From: Alphaproteobacteria bacterium | GTDB taxonomy: Bacteria > Pseudomonadota > Alphaproteobacteria > RF32 > CAG-239 | Reading direction: 5' to 3' | Length of the DNA: 17,390 nucleotides | Assembly: GCA_017479785.1 (NCBI GenBank) | Contig: JAFVBT010000103.1 | Span: 1-17,390 of the forward strand | Part shown: positions 5,856-14,021 of the stretch, in pieces | Layout of the letters: each line of letters begins with the position of its first letter | Numbering within the stretch: position 1 is the first letter of the stretch | Position numbers and translations under genes: made by a program | The notes under the pieces: model-generated | Told to the model about the DNA's origin: nothing | Databases searched by the model: none | The model's input: only the letters and a program-made list of their open reading frames with translations

Positions 5856-6570
5856 AAAAACAACTCTTTTGGTGCGAAATTTAAGCAAAAGTTTCGGTGA
5901 TATTCACGCTGTTAATAATGTAAATTTTACGGCATATGATGGGGATGTGATTGCTTTACTCGGACCGAACGGAGCCGGAAAATCAACACTGATTAATATG
6001 ATTGCCGGTTATATTTCACCGACTGCCGGAAATATAGAAGTTTTGGGTAAGGATATTGCCGAAGCTTCACTTTTTGCCAAAGAAAATATCGGGTTTTTAT
6101 CTGAAGGTGCTCCATTGTATCCGGATATGAGCGTCAAAATGTTTTTAAATTATATGGCCTCTTTGCGCGGATTACCGAAATCTGCCGTGGAAAAAGCCGC
6201 TCAAACGGCAAATATCAATGAAGTACTGAAGCAAAAAAACGAAACTTTATCTAAAGGTTATCAGCGGCGTGTCGGCTTTGCCCAAAGTATTTTACACAAT
6301 CCGCCGATATTGTTGTTAGACGAACCGACAGATGGTTTGGACCCGAACCAAAAAGATTATATGCGTCGTTTGATTAAAGAGATGTCGCAAAATAAAACCA
6401 TTATAATTTCAACGCATTTGTTGGAAGAGGCGGAGACCGTGTGCAATCGCATTATTGTGCTGGATAAAGGGGTTATCAGGGCAGACGGCGATTTAAAACA
6501 AATTTTGAAACAAACCGGTTGTAAAAACCTTTCGGAATCTTTCCGTGTTTTGACAAAGCAGGAGGCTTAA
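5842..6570 (+). CDS. ABC transporter ATPase, GldA/NatA-like
   Basis: Cytosolic ATPase subunit of an ABC-2 type exporter. All ATPase motifs are intact: Walker A GPNGAGKST (41-49), signature LSKGYQRR (136-143), Walker B ILLLDEP (156-162) with the catalytic Glu, D-loop GLD, and switch His in STHLLEE (192). The Q-loop reads GFLSEG, as often in the GldA/NatA/CcmA branch. The start is ATG 5842 with GGAGG at 5829-5833; a GTG nine nt earlier overlaps that SD and is unlikely. It overlaps the anmK end by 14 nt, and its stop abuts the ATG of the fused permease gene, so it almost certainly partners that protein. The cargo is unknown. Confidence 0.92.
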   Translation: MKKNRKTTLLVRNLSKSFGDIHAVNNVNFTAYDGDVIALLGPNGAGKSTLINMIAGYISPTAGNIEVLGKDIAEASLFAKENIGFLSEGAPLYPDMSVKMFLNYMASLRGLPKSAVEKAAQTANINEVLKQKNETLSKGYQRRVGFAQSILHNPPILLLDEPTDGLDPNQKDYMRRLIKEMSQNKTIIISTHLLEEAETVCNRIIVLDKGVIRADGDLKQILKQTGCKNLSESFRVLTKQEA

Positions 6571-9500
6571 ATGAAAAAAATTTTCAATATCGCGAAATAC
6601 GAGCTGATGCGTTATTTTGTATCACCGGTTGCTTATGTTTTTTTACTCAGTTTTCTTTTGTTAAACAGTTCTTTTGCCATTTATTTCGGCGATTTTTTTA
6701 ATCGCGGGCAGGCAGATTTATTGCCGATGTTTGAATACCAACCATGGCTTTATCTTCTTTTTGTACCGGCTATTTCCATGCGCTTGTGGAGTGAAGAGTT
6801 TCGTCATAAAACAATTGTGCAAATTATCACTATGCCGGTTTCTGTCAGCGCGCTTGTTATCGGAAAATTTTTGGCTGCTTGGTTTTTCTGTGGTATGGCG
6901 CTGTTGCTGACATTTCCTTTTTGGATAACGGTGAACATTCTCGGCACACCTGATAACCAAGTCATTTTGCTCGGTTATATCTCAAGTTTTATTCTGGCGG
7001 GAAGCATGATTGCCGTTTCGGAGGCAATTTCAGCCTTAACCAAGAATCAGGTTATTGCTTTGGTGTTGGCGGTTTTAGCTAATCTGTTTTTCTTTTGGAG
7101 CGGTATTGAATATATCTTATCTTTTTGCCGCCTGTTTTTGCCGGATAGCATAATTGACGTCATTGCTTCTTTTAGTTTTGTTTCGCACTTTTCTACATTG
7201 ACATACGGCTTGGTAGAATTACGAGATGTTATTTTCTTTACGTCGCTGATTATATTCTCTTTGTACACGGCGATTTTGATTATTAACATCAAAACGGCGG
7301 GAACTTCGGGTTGGCTGCAGTCTGCCGGCAAGGCGTATTCTTTTGCAACGTGGGTATGTTTGCTCATTGCCTTTTTCGGTATCAATATTTTGGCCAATAA
7401 TTTAACGCGCGCCGTTCGCTTTGATGCCACAGAGGAAAAAATATTTACCTTAAATGACGGCACATTAAAAGTTTTACAAAATTTACCGGAGCCCGTAGTG
7501 GCAAAATTATATTTTTCGCCGATTTTGGAACAGCGAAATGCCGATATACGCCAACAGTTTGATACCATCAGGATTTTATTGAAAAATTACCGTGATGTTT
7601 CACACGGAATGTTTGATTTTAAAGTTTATTATCCTAAATTTTTGAGCAACGAAGAGGATATAGCCATAGCTGATGGCATTCAGCCGATTCCGTTGATTGA
7701 TTTGAATCAAAACGCGTTGTTCGGTATGACTATAGAGGACACTTTACAAAACAAAGAAACCATACCGTTTTTCGCGCAAACACAACGCGGTTTATTGGAA
7801 CAGGATATTACTTCTAAAATCTATTATCTGTATCAGCAGAAAAAGACATTGGGTATTATAACGGATATTCCGTTGTTCGGGCAAAGTTCGGCCGATAGCA
7901 ATATGCTCGGTCAACCATGGGAATTTATGAGTATTTTGCAGCAGAAATATAAAACGGAGTTTTTGAAAACAGCCGAAGATTTTGAAAAATACAAGCCGGA
8001 TGTTGTGATGTTGTTTTATCCGCAACATTTATCCGAAGACATTATATCAGGTATCAAAAAATATTCACGCGCCGGAGGAAAGTTCTTAGTTTTATTGGAT
8101 CCGGCAAACGAGGCAAGCCGCCTCAGCAGCATTACCGTTGATAAGTTGCACGCTTCCGATTTAGGTATTTTGGATACATTTTGGGGTATTCGTTTCTTTA
8201 AAGATTATGTTGTGGCAGACCTTAAAAATTCTATTACCGTAGACGCAACAACCGATTACAGTACGAACCCTATTTTTTCGCAAGATGTTATTCAGTTTAA
8301 AATTAAAAAAGATGATTTAAATCCGGCACACCCGATAACGCGCGGCTTACATGAAATTATGCTGGCTTCGGCGTCGGTTGTGGCGCCGGAAGAACATTCG
8401 TATAAAAGCGGGGACATAAAGTTTTATCCGTTAATGCGCGCCAGCAAACTTTCTGAAATGATGCCGGCGCAAGTTGTTATTGACGGCCTTAATCCGCAAA
8501 AAATATTGAGCTATTTTGAACCGGATAATCATCAGAAAATATTGGCAGCCGAAGTCATAGGAATGGAAAAAGACAATCCGTTTGATTTAATTGTTGTCGG
8601 CGATTCCGACTTTTTGTATGATAATTTCTGGATTGATAAAGTCAGTCTTCTGGAAAAGGACTATATAGGAAGCCGGTTTGATAACATAAACTTTTTAATG
8701 AATGCGCTTGATTACTTAACAAATGATACAACGTTGATAGGTTTGCGCGGCAAGAGATTTCGTTCGCGTGATTTTGAAAGTATTGATACGTTGCGGCGGC
8801 TTAATTCCTTTAACTATAAAAAACAAGAACAAAATATATTTGATAAAATAGATGAAGCAAAATTAGCACTGCAGGAGATATGGAACAAAAAAGATTTTGA
8901 AGAGCGAGAAAATTTTTCAACCGATGAATTAACGGCAATTGCCGGAATAAGGCAACGTCTTGATGATTATCGTCAACAATTAAGCAATATTCGTTATCAG
9001 GCATATAAAGATATTGACCGCATTGCAACACGCATTAAGTTTATAAATATTTGGTTGTTGCCGCTGATTTTCGGTTTGTTGTTGTTTATGGGGTATGTTG
9101 CCAAAGTAATTACACAAAAGAAAATATATCAACCTCTTAAAGCCGATAAGAAATTATTGGGTTTGTTCTTGTGTTGCGCTTTAATCTTGATTGCAGGGTT
9201 GGTGTCCGTATATTTTGTAAACGGCAACGGGATAGATTCTTATGAAAATAAAAAGGTTTTTCCGAAGGTTATTGAACATATTAATGATATTTCGCAAGTT
9301 ACGCTGAAGAATCATCAAACTACGCTTACCTTTGAAAAAGATGACGGTTTGTGGACTTTGAAAGAAATGCCGGATTTGCCGGTATTGCAAGGACGGATAC
9401 GCCGTTTTTTGACCACATTGGCGCAAGCTAAATTTTTCTTAAAAAAATCGGATAAGGCGGAAAATTTAGCCTTCTTCAACGTTTCACCGATTGAAGAGGA

Positions 9501-10041
9501 AAATTCTGAAGCAATTGAGGTTACGCTTGCAAACGGTGAGAAAATCATAGAACAATTTGAGCTCGGAAAAATCGGTATTGACATTGGCAGAGGTGCAAAA
9601 GCCGCTTATATCAGATTTCCGACGCAATTTCAGGTTTGGGAAATTGTTGCCGATTTTGTGGATATGGATTTAGATTGGCACAAATGGACTTACTCAAATT
9701 TATGGGATTTGAAATTCGGCAGAATTTACGCGCCGAATAAAGATCCGCAAACGGAAGAATCCTTGCTTTATTTAATGAAAATGCTCTTAAATACGCCGAT
9801 TGTCAAGGTGGTTGATAAAGAAAAATCATCGCCGTTCTTTACCTATAAATTGTATGTGGAGGGTGGAAATTACGTTGATTTACAATTCTACAACACAGAC
9901 AACGCAAGTCTGATTTCTTATGATTTTGATAAAAATAATGGTAATATATATCTTAAATTATTTGCAAAATATTTGAGCAATAAGTCTGTAGTTGTTGATA
10001 AAAACAAGATGGAGAAAATTATTAATGTCCTTAAAAATTGA
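6571..10041 (+). CDS. Fused ABC-2 permease + GldG-like + DUF4340-like protein
   Basis: A single 1156-residue frame joining three modules that are commonly separate neighbouring genes. Residues 1-240 are a GldF-like ABC-2 permease with about six membrane helices (N-terminal IAKYELMRYFVSPVAYVF, then the loop LWSEEFRHKTIVQI). A seventh helix near 258-278 leads into a GldG/ABC_transp_aux-like soluble region (about 280-740), with DATEEKIFTLNDGT and LDPANEAS as family-like segments. A coiled-coil-rich stretch (about 765-815) follows. Two helices (about 822-845 and 862-883) end the GldG part and anchor the last one. Residues 885-1156 resemble DUF4340 (ISQVTLKNHQTTLTFEKDDG, WTLKEMP, a WxxWTYSNLWDL block). 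SD GGAGG lies just upstream of the ATG, which abuts the ATPase stop. No internal stop or frameshift is seen. The likely topology places the large domains in the periplasm. In gliding Bacteroidetes GldA/F/G aid motility; elsewhere the role is unknown. Confidence 0.88.
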   Translation: MKKIFNIAKYELMRYFVSPVAYVFLLSFLLLNSSFAIYFGDFFNRGQADLLPMFEYQPWLYLLFVPAISMRLWSEEFRHKTIVQIITMPVSVSALVIGKFLAAWFFCGMALLLTFPFWITVNILGTPDNQVILLGYISSFILAGSMIAVSEAISALTKNQVIALVLAVLANLFFFWSGIEYILSFCRLFLPDSIIDVIASFSFVSHFSTLTYGLVELRDVIFFTSLIIFSLYTAILIINIKTAGTSGWLQSAGKAYSFATWVCLLIAFFGINILANNLTRAVRFDATEEKIFTLNDGTLKVLQNLPEPVVAKLYFSPILEQRNADIRQQFDTIRILLKNYRDVSHGMFDFKVYYPKFLSNEEDIAIADGIQPIPLIDLNQNALFGMTIEDTLQNKETIPFFAQTQRGLLEQDITSKIYYLYQQKKTLGIITDIPLFGQSSADSNMLGQPWEFMSILQQKYKTEFLKTAEDFEKYKPDVVMLFYPQHLSEDIISGIKKYSRAGGKFLVLLDPANEASRLSSITVDKLHASDLGILDTFWGIRFFKDYVVADLKNSITVDATTDYSTNPIFSQDVIQFKIKKDDLNPAHPITRGLHEIMLASASVVAPEEHSYKSGDIKFYPLMRASKLSEMMPAQVVIDGLNPQKILSYFEPDNHQKILAAEVIGMEKDNPFDLIVVGDSDFLYDNFWIDKVSLLEKDYIGSRFDNINFLMNALDYLTNDTTLIGLRGKRFRSRDFESIDTLRRLNSFNYKKQEQNIFDKIDEAKLALQEIWNKKDFEERENFSTDELTAIAGIRQRLDDYRQQLSNIRYQAYKDIDRIATRIKFINIWLLPLIFGLLLFMGYVAKVITQKKIYQPLKADKKLLGLFLCCALILIAGLVSVYFVNGNGIDSYENKKVFPKVIEHINDISQVTLKNHQTTLTFEKDDGLWTLKEMPDLPVLQGRIRRFLTTLAQAKFFLKKSDKAENLAFFNVSPIEEENSEAIEVTLANGEKIIEQFELGKIGIDIGRGAKAAYIRFPTQFQVWEIVADFVDMDLDWHKWTYSNLWDLKFGRIYAPNKDPQTEESLLYLMKMLLNTPIVKVVDKEKSSPFFTYKLYVEGGNYVDLQFYNTDNASLISYDFDKNNGNIYLKLFAKYLSNKSVVVDKNKMEKIINVLKN

Positions 10042-10945
10042 TGAAAATAGATTAAAAAAAACGGCAACAATTGCCAGTGTCGGCACAGCTGTTTTACTTG
10101 TTATTGTTAAAGCGGTTGCTGCATTTTTTACCGGTTCGTTATCGGTTTTATCTTCAATGACCGACAGTCTTGCTGATGTTTTTTCTTCGCTGATAAGTTT
10201 TATTGCCGTGCATTATGCCGCTAAACCTCTTTCGGAAGAACACCGCTATGGGTATGGTAAATCCGAATCCGTAAGTGCACTGTTGCAGGCTGCATTTATT
10301 GTCGGCTCGGCAGGTTTTATTTTATATGACGGTATTTATCGTTTTATTCATCCGCAAAAAGTTAATGATACGGCTTTTGGTATCGGCGTGATGTTGTTTT
10401 GCTTGTTTTGTACGGTATTACTTGTTTTGTTTCAGCGTTATGTTATTAATAAAACTAAATCTCAGGCTATAGCCGCCGACAGTTTACATTATGTTGTTGA
10501 TATCCTGTCAAATTCCTCGGTTATTTTTTCGTTATTTATTGTTAAATATTTACATTGGGAATGGTTTGATATTGTGACGGCCGTAGCAATATCTTTATAT
10601 CTGATATATAACGCTTGGCAATTGGCCCTTGATGCACTTCAGGAAATAACGGATAAAGAACTTGATGCAAAAATCAAAGAAAATATTATACGCTTAATGT
10701 GTTCGGTGGAGGGTGTTTTGGGTTGCCATGATTTGCGTTCCCGTATTTCCGGCTCCAGATGGTTTGTTGAAATTCATCTGGAATTTGACGGCAATAAAAC
10801 CTTGACGGAAACACATGCTTTGACTGATTTGGCCGAGCACAAAGTGATTGAAGTTTATCCGCAGATACAGCTTATTGTCCATCAAGATCCGCATGGACTT
10901 AAAGAAGATCGTATTGATAATTTTATAACAGATGAATCGTTATGA
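10025..10945 (+). CDS. Cation diffusion facilitator (FieF/YiiP-like)
   Basis: Inner-membrane metal/proton antiporter of the CDF family, 306 residues with about six helices and a cytosolic C-terminal domain. The transport site is intact and aligns with E. coli YiiP at a constant offset of two: D47 and D51 in TDSLAD, and H155 and D159 in DSLHYVVD. This DD/HD set fits zinc, iron or manganese export. The second site is altered: in the loop EEHRYGYGKSES the His equivalent to YiiP H75 is Tyr77 and the Asp equivalent to D68 is Ser70, while H73 is kept. The C-terminal domain retains FVEIHLEFD and VHQDPHG. The start is ATG 10025 with GGAG at 10011-10014, inside the end of the upstream gene (17-nt overlap). 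A longer in-frame form from 9992 lacks an SD. It converges on the HK gene with a 6-nt overlap of the stops. Confidence 0.93.
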   Translation: MSLKIDENRLKKTATIASVGTAVLLVIVKAVAAFFTGSLSVLSSMTDSLADVFSSLISFIAVHYAAKPLSEEHRYGYGKSESVSALLQAAFIVGSAGFILYDGIYRFIHPQKVNDTAFGIGVMLFCLFCTVLLVLFQRYVINKTKSQAIAADSLHYVVDILSNSSVIFSLFIVKYLHWEWFDIVTAVAISLYLIYNAWQLALDALQEITDKELDAKIKENIIRLMCSVEGVLGCHDLRSRISGSRWFVEIHLEFDGNKTLTETHALTDLAEHKVIEVYPQIQLIVHQDPHGLKEDRIDNFITDESL

Positions 10946-12598
10946 TTTTTTCTTCTTGATACGCGGAAACTTCATAATAAACTCGGTTCCGACACCGACT
11001 TTACTGAGAACCTTGATTTCGCCTTGCATTTTGCCAACCAAACTTTTAACAATAGCCAACCCGAGTCCGGAACATTTAATTTTTCCCGTTGCCGAATAGA
11101 ACGGTTCAAAAATATGTTTAAGCTTTTTAGAGTCTATTCCGGTTCCCGTGTCTTTTACGGATATCATAATGTTTTTAGTATTTTCGCTGCTTGTTACCGT
11201 CAAACTTCCGCCGTTTGGCATGGCTTTAACGGAATTCTGCAATAAGTTGAGTATAATCATTTTAAAATCGGCATCATTTCCGAAAATTTTTGCATCATCG
11301 GCAATTTGCATATCCGCAAAAATTCCGCGCCGCTTGGCATCATAGTCTATCATATGCAGCATATCCTGCACGGCATCGGCGATATTGATTTCGCCTGTTT
11401 CTTCTTCGGAATAACGCGCCAGTTGAAGTAATCTTTCCGGTGTTTTAACTGCCTCAACCAATTGTTTATGAATTAATAAAAGATATTTCTTCTGACTTTC
11501 AAAATCAACGGCGGAATTAGGATTATCTTCCAACATACCCTCCAAAATCAGGCGAATCGCGCCTAAATTATTTTTCATTTCGTGCGCAATGGAAGTTGAA
11601 AGAAAAGCTAAGGAAGATACTTTTTGTTGGTGAGAATAGCGCACATCATTACTTAAATCGTGCAAAACTTCCACAACATAAAAATTATTGGCATTTATAG
11701 GCATTTTTGCCGCGTTCAAATAAAAAGGTGTTTTGCCGATTTCATGAATTGTGTGTAAAACATCATCTTTATTTTTTTTCATAAATTTAATCGGACAATT
11801 ATATTTTCCTTCCGGACAGCCGTCGCATTCGTCATATCCGTATGCCGCATAGCATTTTTGGTTTGATGTTTCTTCGGAAAGATTGAGAGACTGATTAAAT
11901 GCCCGATTGGTCATAATTACATTATAATTCTGATCTATAACACGGATTCCTTCCGGTATTCCGTCTATCAGATGTTGCAGAAATTTTTCGCGCCGAGAGG
12001 ATTCGGCAATATTGTTTTCTATGTTATCCAACATTTGATTGAATGCCGAATACAATATATCAAATTCATCACGGAATAATTTTTGTGAATTAACAGGTAA
12101 GCGGCTTGTATAAATTCCGGAAGATACCTGACTGCTGACATCGGAAATTCTTTGTGCCGGCCGAATAACCCAAAAATCCAAAAGAAAAAGCAACAGTAAT
12201 ATCAATAAGATAATAATAAACAAACTGTAGCCGATTACCTGAGCGCCTGTTTTGATTGCTTCGCTGTTACTGTTGTAATTTTTCATAAGTTCATCATTCA
12301 GCTTTTGCTCGTTTGTTAATTCTCGCCGCTTAGAGCCGAGTTCACGGGATATTGTATATATGTTATAATCTTTCAGAGTATCCGGATACTGTTGTCCGAT
12401 TTCAGCCAATTTTGTTTGTAGCCGAATGTTGTCGTTCAGCAACTTTACCACATATTCATTGCGCATATACGTTTGATTTTTGTTATCGCTCATTTTTTGA
12501 GAATACAAATTGATAAAAATTACCAAAAACAACAATGCCGTTAAAACAAGAAATGCCAGCAAGCTGTATAATATTTTTTTACTTAGGCTGAAATACAT
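10940..12598 (-). CDS. Membrane sensor histidine kinase with HAMP and Cys-rich PAS domain
   Basis: Two-component sensor kinase, 552 residues. TM1 is at about 9-32 and a helical sensor region at about 33-118. TM2 (about 120-144) is followed by HAMP (145-200) and a PAS domain (about 205-318) with four cysteines at 249, 258, 261 and 268. Next come the HisKA H-box SIAHEMKNNLGA (phosphorylated His339), the N-box NLLQNSVKAM, DTGTGID (G1), IFEPFYSA (F) and SGLGLAIVKSL (G2). All ATPase and phosphotransfer motifs are intact. The start is ATG 12598 with GGAGG at 12606-12610, seven nt away; an in-frame ATG at 12622 lies inside the upstream gene and is rejected. It is the last gene of the murJ operon, and no response regulator lies in the window. 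The signal is unknown; the cysteines suggest redox or Fe-S sensing. Confidence 0.92.
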   Translation of the reverse strand: MYFSLSKKILYSLLAFLVLTALLFLVIFINLYSQKMSDNKNQTYMRNEYVVKLLNDNIRLQTKLAEIGQQYPDTLKDYNIYTISRELGSKRRELTNEQKLNDELMKNYNSNSEAIKTGAQVIGYSLFIIILLILLLLFLLDFWVIRPAQRISDVSSQVSSGIYTSRLPVNSQKLFRDEFDILYSAFNQMLDNIENNIAESSRREKFLQHLIDGIPEGIRVIDQNYNVIMTNRAFNQSLNLSEETSNQKCYAAYGYDECDGCPEGKYNCPIKFMKKNKDDVLHTIHEIGKTPFYLNAAKMPINANNFYVVEVLHDLSNDVRYSHQQKVSSLAFLSTSIAHEMKNNLGAIRLILEGMLEDNPNSAVDFESQKKYLLLIHKQLVEAVKTPERLLQLARYSEEETGEINIADAVQDMLHMIDYDAKRRGIFADMQIADDAKIFGNDADFKMIILNLLQNSVKAMPNGGSLTVTSSENTKNIMISVKDTGTGIDSKKLKHIFEPFYSATGKIKCSGLGLAIVKSLVGKMQGEIKVLSKVGVGTEFIMKFPRIKKKKS

Positions 12599-12611
12599 TT
12601 TATTGCCTCCT

Positions 12612-13502
12612 TTATTCCACATCTTTTAATTGTGAAAAATAATCGGTATTTGCCAACTGAAAAAATGTGAAAGTATAATCTATCAAACCGGCAACATTTT
12701 TTAAGTTACTGTCATCAATCATTGTGGCTGCCAGTTGCGGTCCGTAAGGCGGTTTTCTTAAAGTGCGGGCCACACGTCTGGATTCGCGAAAATAATCATA
12801 ATTGATATGCGAATTCAGTTTTAATGCACGCTGTCTGATACAATCTTCCAGAGAGTCAAATTCCTTATAGCGATACTGCGCATTCGGATCATCTTGCGGT
12901 TTCAAGCCTTTATCCTCATACCATATTTCGTCACGATATAATGCATTCGCTTTCAATGCTAATCGCGACATTCCCCAATCTGTATAAATTGCCGCGGTGG
13001 ATATCATTAAAGACGGAGGCACGACATCAACCTTGGTCAGTAACTGTTTTAATAAAATTCGGATTCGCGAATCATCTTTCATTCGCGTAAAGACATCGTA
13101 TTTTTTTGCTGTTTCTTCCAGAAATGCATTATCTTCCGCGCTTATTGTTTTATCTTTGGCAAATGCAGTATAAATTTGTTCTATTTTTGCACGTTCTGCC
13201 GCTATTTCTTCATTAATTTTCAGCACCAGCGGCAATAATATTTTGATAAACATTTTTTGCTTGGCGTTATTTTCCGGAACATCGGCCCAGTCAGTCGGCA
13301 GGTGTGCAACGAATATTCGCGGATATTTACCGCGCAAACGATCAAATTCAAAAAATTTTTGCTGATTAAAAAGATGTTCTAATTCTTCAGTCGTTGTTTC
13401 CTGCACATAAATCGCGCCGTTCTTTTTTTGCGCCGTCATTTCTGCATGAAGCGGCGTAATCACGGCAAATAAAAACAACAAAATATAACGGCACAAATTC
13501 AT
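12612..13502 (-). CDS. Bax-like exported glucosaminidase-fold protein, catalytic Glu missing
   Basis: An exported 296-residue protein. A signal peptide (NLCRYILLFLFAVITPLHA, cleavage near residue 20) is followed by a helical N-terminal half. From about residue 125 it resembles E. coli Bax and the glucosaminidase domain (PF01832): FLEETAKKYDVFTR, LLTKVDVVPPSLMIS, DWGMSRLALKANALY, and FDSLEDCIRQRALKLNSH. In active members the helix reads ALESGWG with an invariant catalytic Glu; here it reads AIYTDWG, so Y173 replaces Glu. It may bind rather than cut peptidoglycan. It sits three nt after the nfu stop and 13 nt before the HK start, in the murJ operon. AAAGGA inside the end of nfu is the SD. Confidence 0.82.
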   Translation of the reverse strand: MNLCRYILLFLFAVITPLHAEMTAQKKNGAIYVQETTTEELEHLFNQQKFFEFDRLRGKYPRIFVAHLPTDWADVPENNAKQKMFIKILLPLVLKINEEIAAERAKIEQIYTAFAKDKTISAEDNAFLEETAKKYDVFTRMKDDSRIRILLKQLLTKVDVVPPSLMISTAAIYTDWGMSRLALKANALYRDEIWYEDKGLKPQDDPNAQYRYKEFDSLEDCIRQRALKLNSHINYDYFRESRRVARTLRKPPYGPQLAATMIDDSNLKNVAGLIDYTFTFFQLANTDYFSQLKDVE

Positions 13503-13505
13503 TTA

Positions 13506-14021
13506 TTATTCCTTTAATATGACTTCTGTTATTTGCGGCATATATCGGCGAATAGTTTTGACAATAACATTTTGCAGAGTGTTTTGGGCATAAGGACAGC
13601 CGGCGCAATGACCGGAAAATTCCAATGTCAAGATACCGTTTTGCAGTGACAATATATTTATATCACCTTTATCTCTGTTCAATGTCGGCCGAATAAGTGC
13701 ATCGGCCAAGGCTTCAACTTTTTCAGAATCCGTTACGTTGGAAACGAATTTTTCTTCTGCGCCTTGCGTTAAATAATCATCAATTTCGGCTAAGGTTAAA
13801 GCGCGAACATCATCTGAGATGTCGCTTTCATACTGCACTGACAACATGTTTCCGGCCAATAATAACCGTGTTACACCATCTATGTGCAATATATTTTGTA
13901 AAAAACCGTCGCCGTTTGCCGGACTGCATAAAACCGCTGTTTCATTATCCGCAATCACCGCATTCGGCAGATAGAAATTTATTATTTTTTTCGGCGTTAA
14001 ATCTTCAATCTTGATGTGCAT
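13506..14021 (-). CDS. Nfu-type Fe-S cluster scaffold/carrier
   Basis: A 171-residue Fe-S carrier with the two-domain layout of alphaproteobacterial and mitochondrial Nfu. The N-terminal Nfu_N domain (about 1-88) contains NFYLPNAVI and LHIDGVTRLLLAGNMLSVQ. The C-terminal NifU domain (about 98-171) contains RPTLNRDKGDINI and CAGCP with the cluster-binding C139 and C142. It would bind a shared [4Fe-4S] cluster as a dimer and pass it to target enzymes. The DKGD segment replaces the usual DGGD, otherwise the motifs are intact. The start at 14021 has GAGAG about eight nt upstream and overlaps the DUF2333 gene by 17 nt. Its place in an envelope operon is odd; the Cys-rich kinase downstream is one possible client. 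Confidence 0.93.
   Translation of the reverse strand: MHIKIEDLTPKKIINFYLPNAVIADNETAVLCSPANGDGFLQNILHIDGVTRLLLAGNMLSVQYESDISDDVRALTLAEIDDYLTQGAEEKFVSNVTDSEKVEALADALIRPTLNRDKGDINILSLQNGILTLEFSGHCAGCPYAQNTLQNVIVKTIRRYMPQITEVILKE

Noticed and set aside
9992..10024. Longer N-terminus for the CDF protein
   Set aside because: There is no SD before 9992, while GGAG at 10011-10014 serves the ATG at 10025, which gives the normal CDF N-terminus.
12599..12622. Upstream start for the histidine kinase
   Set aside because: That ATG lies inside the Bax-like gene, upstream of the clear GGAGG at 12606-12610 that serves the ATG at 12598.
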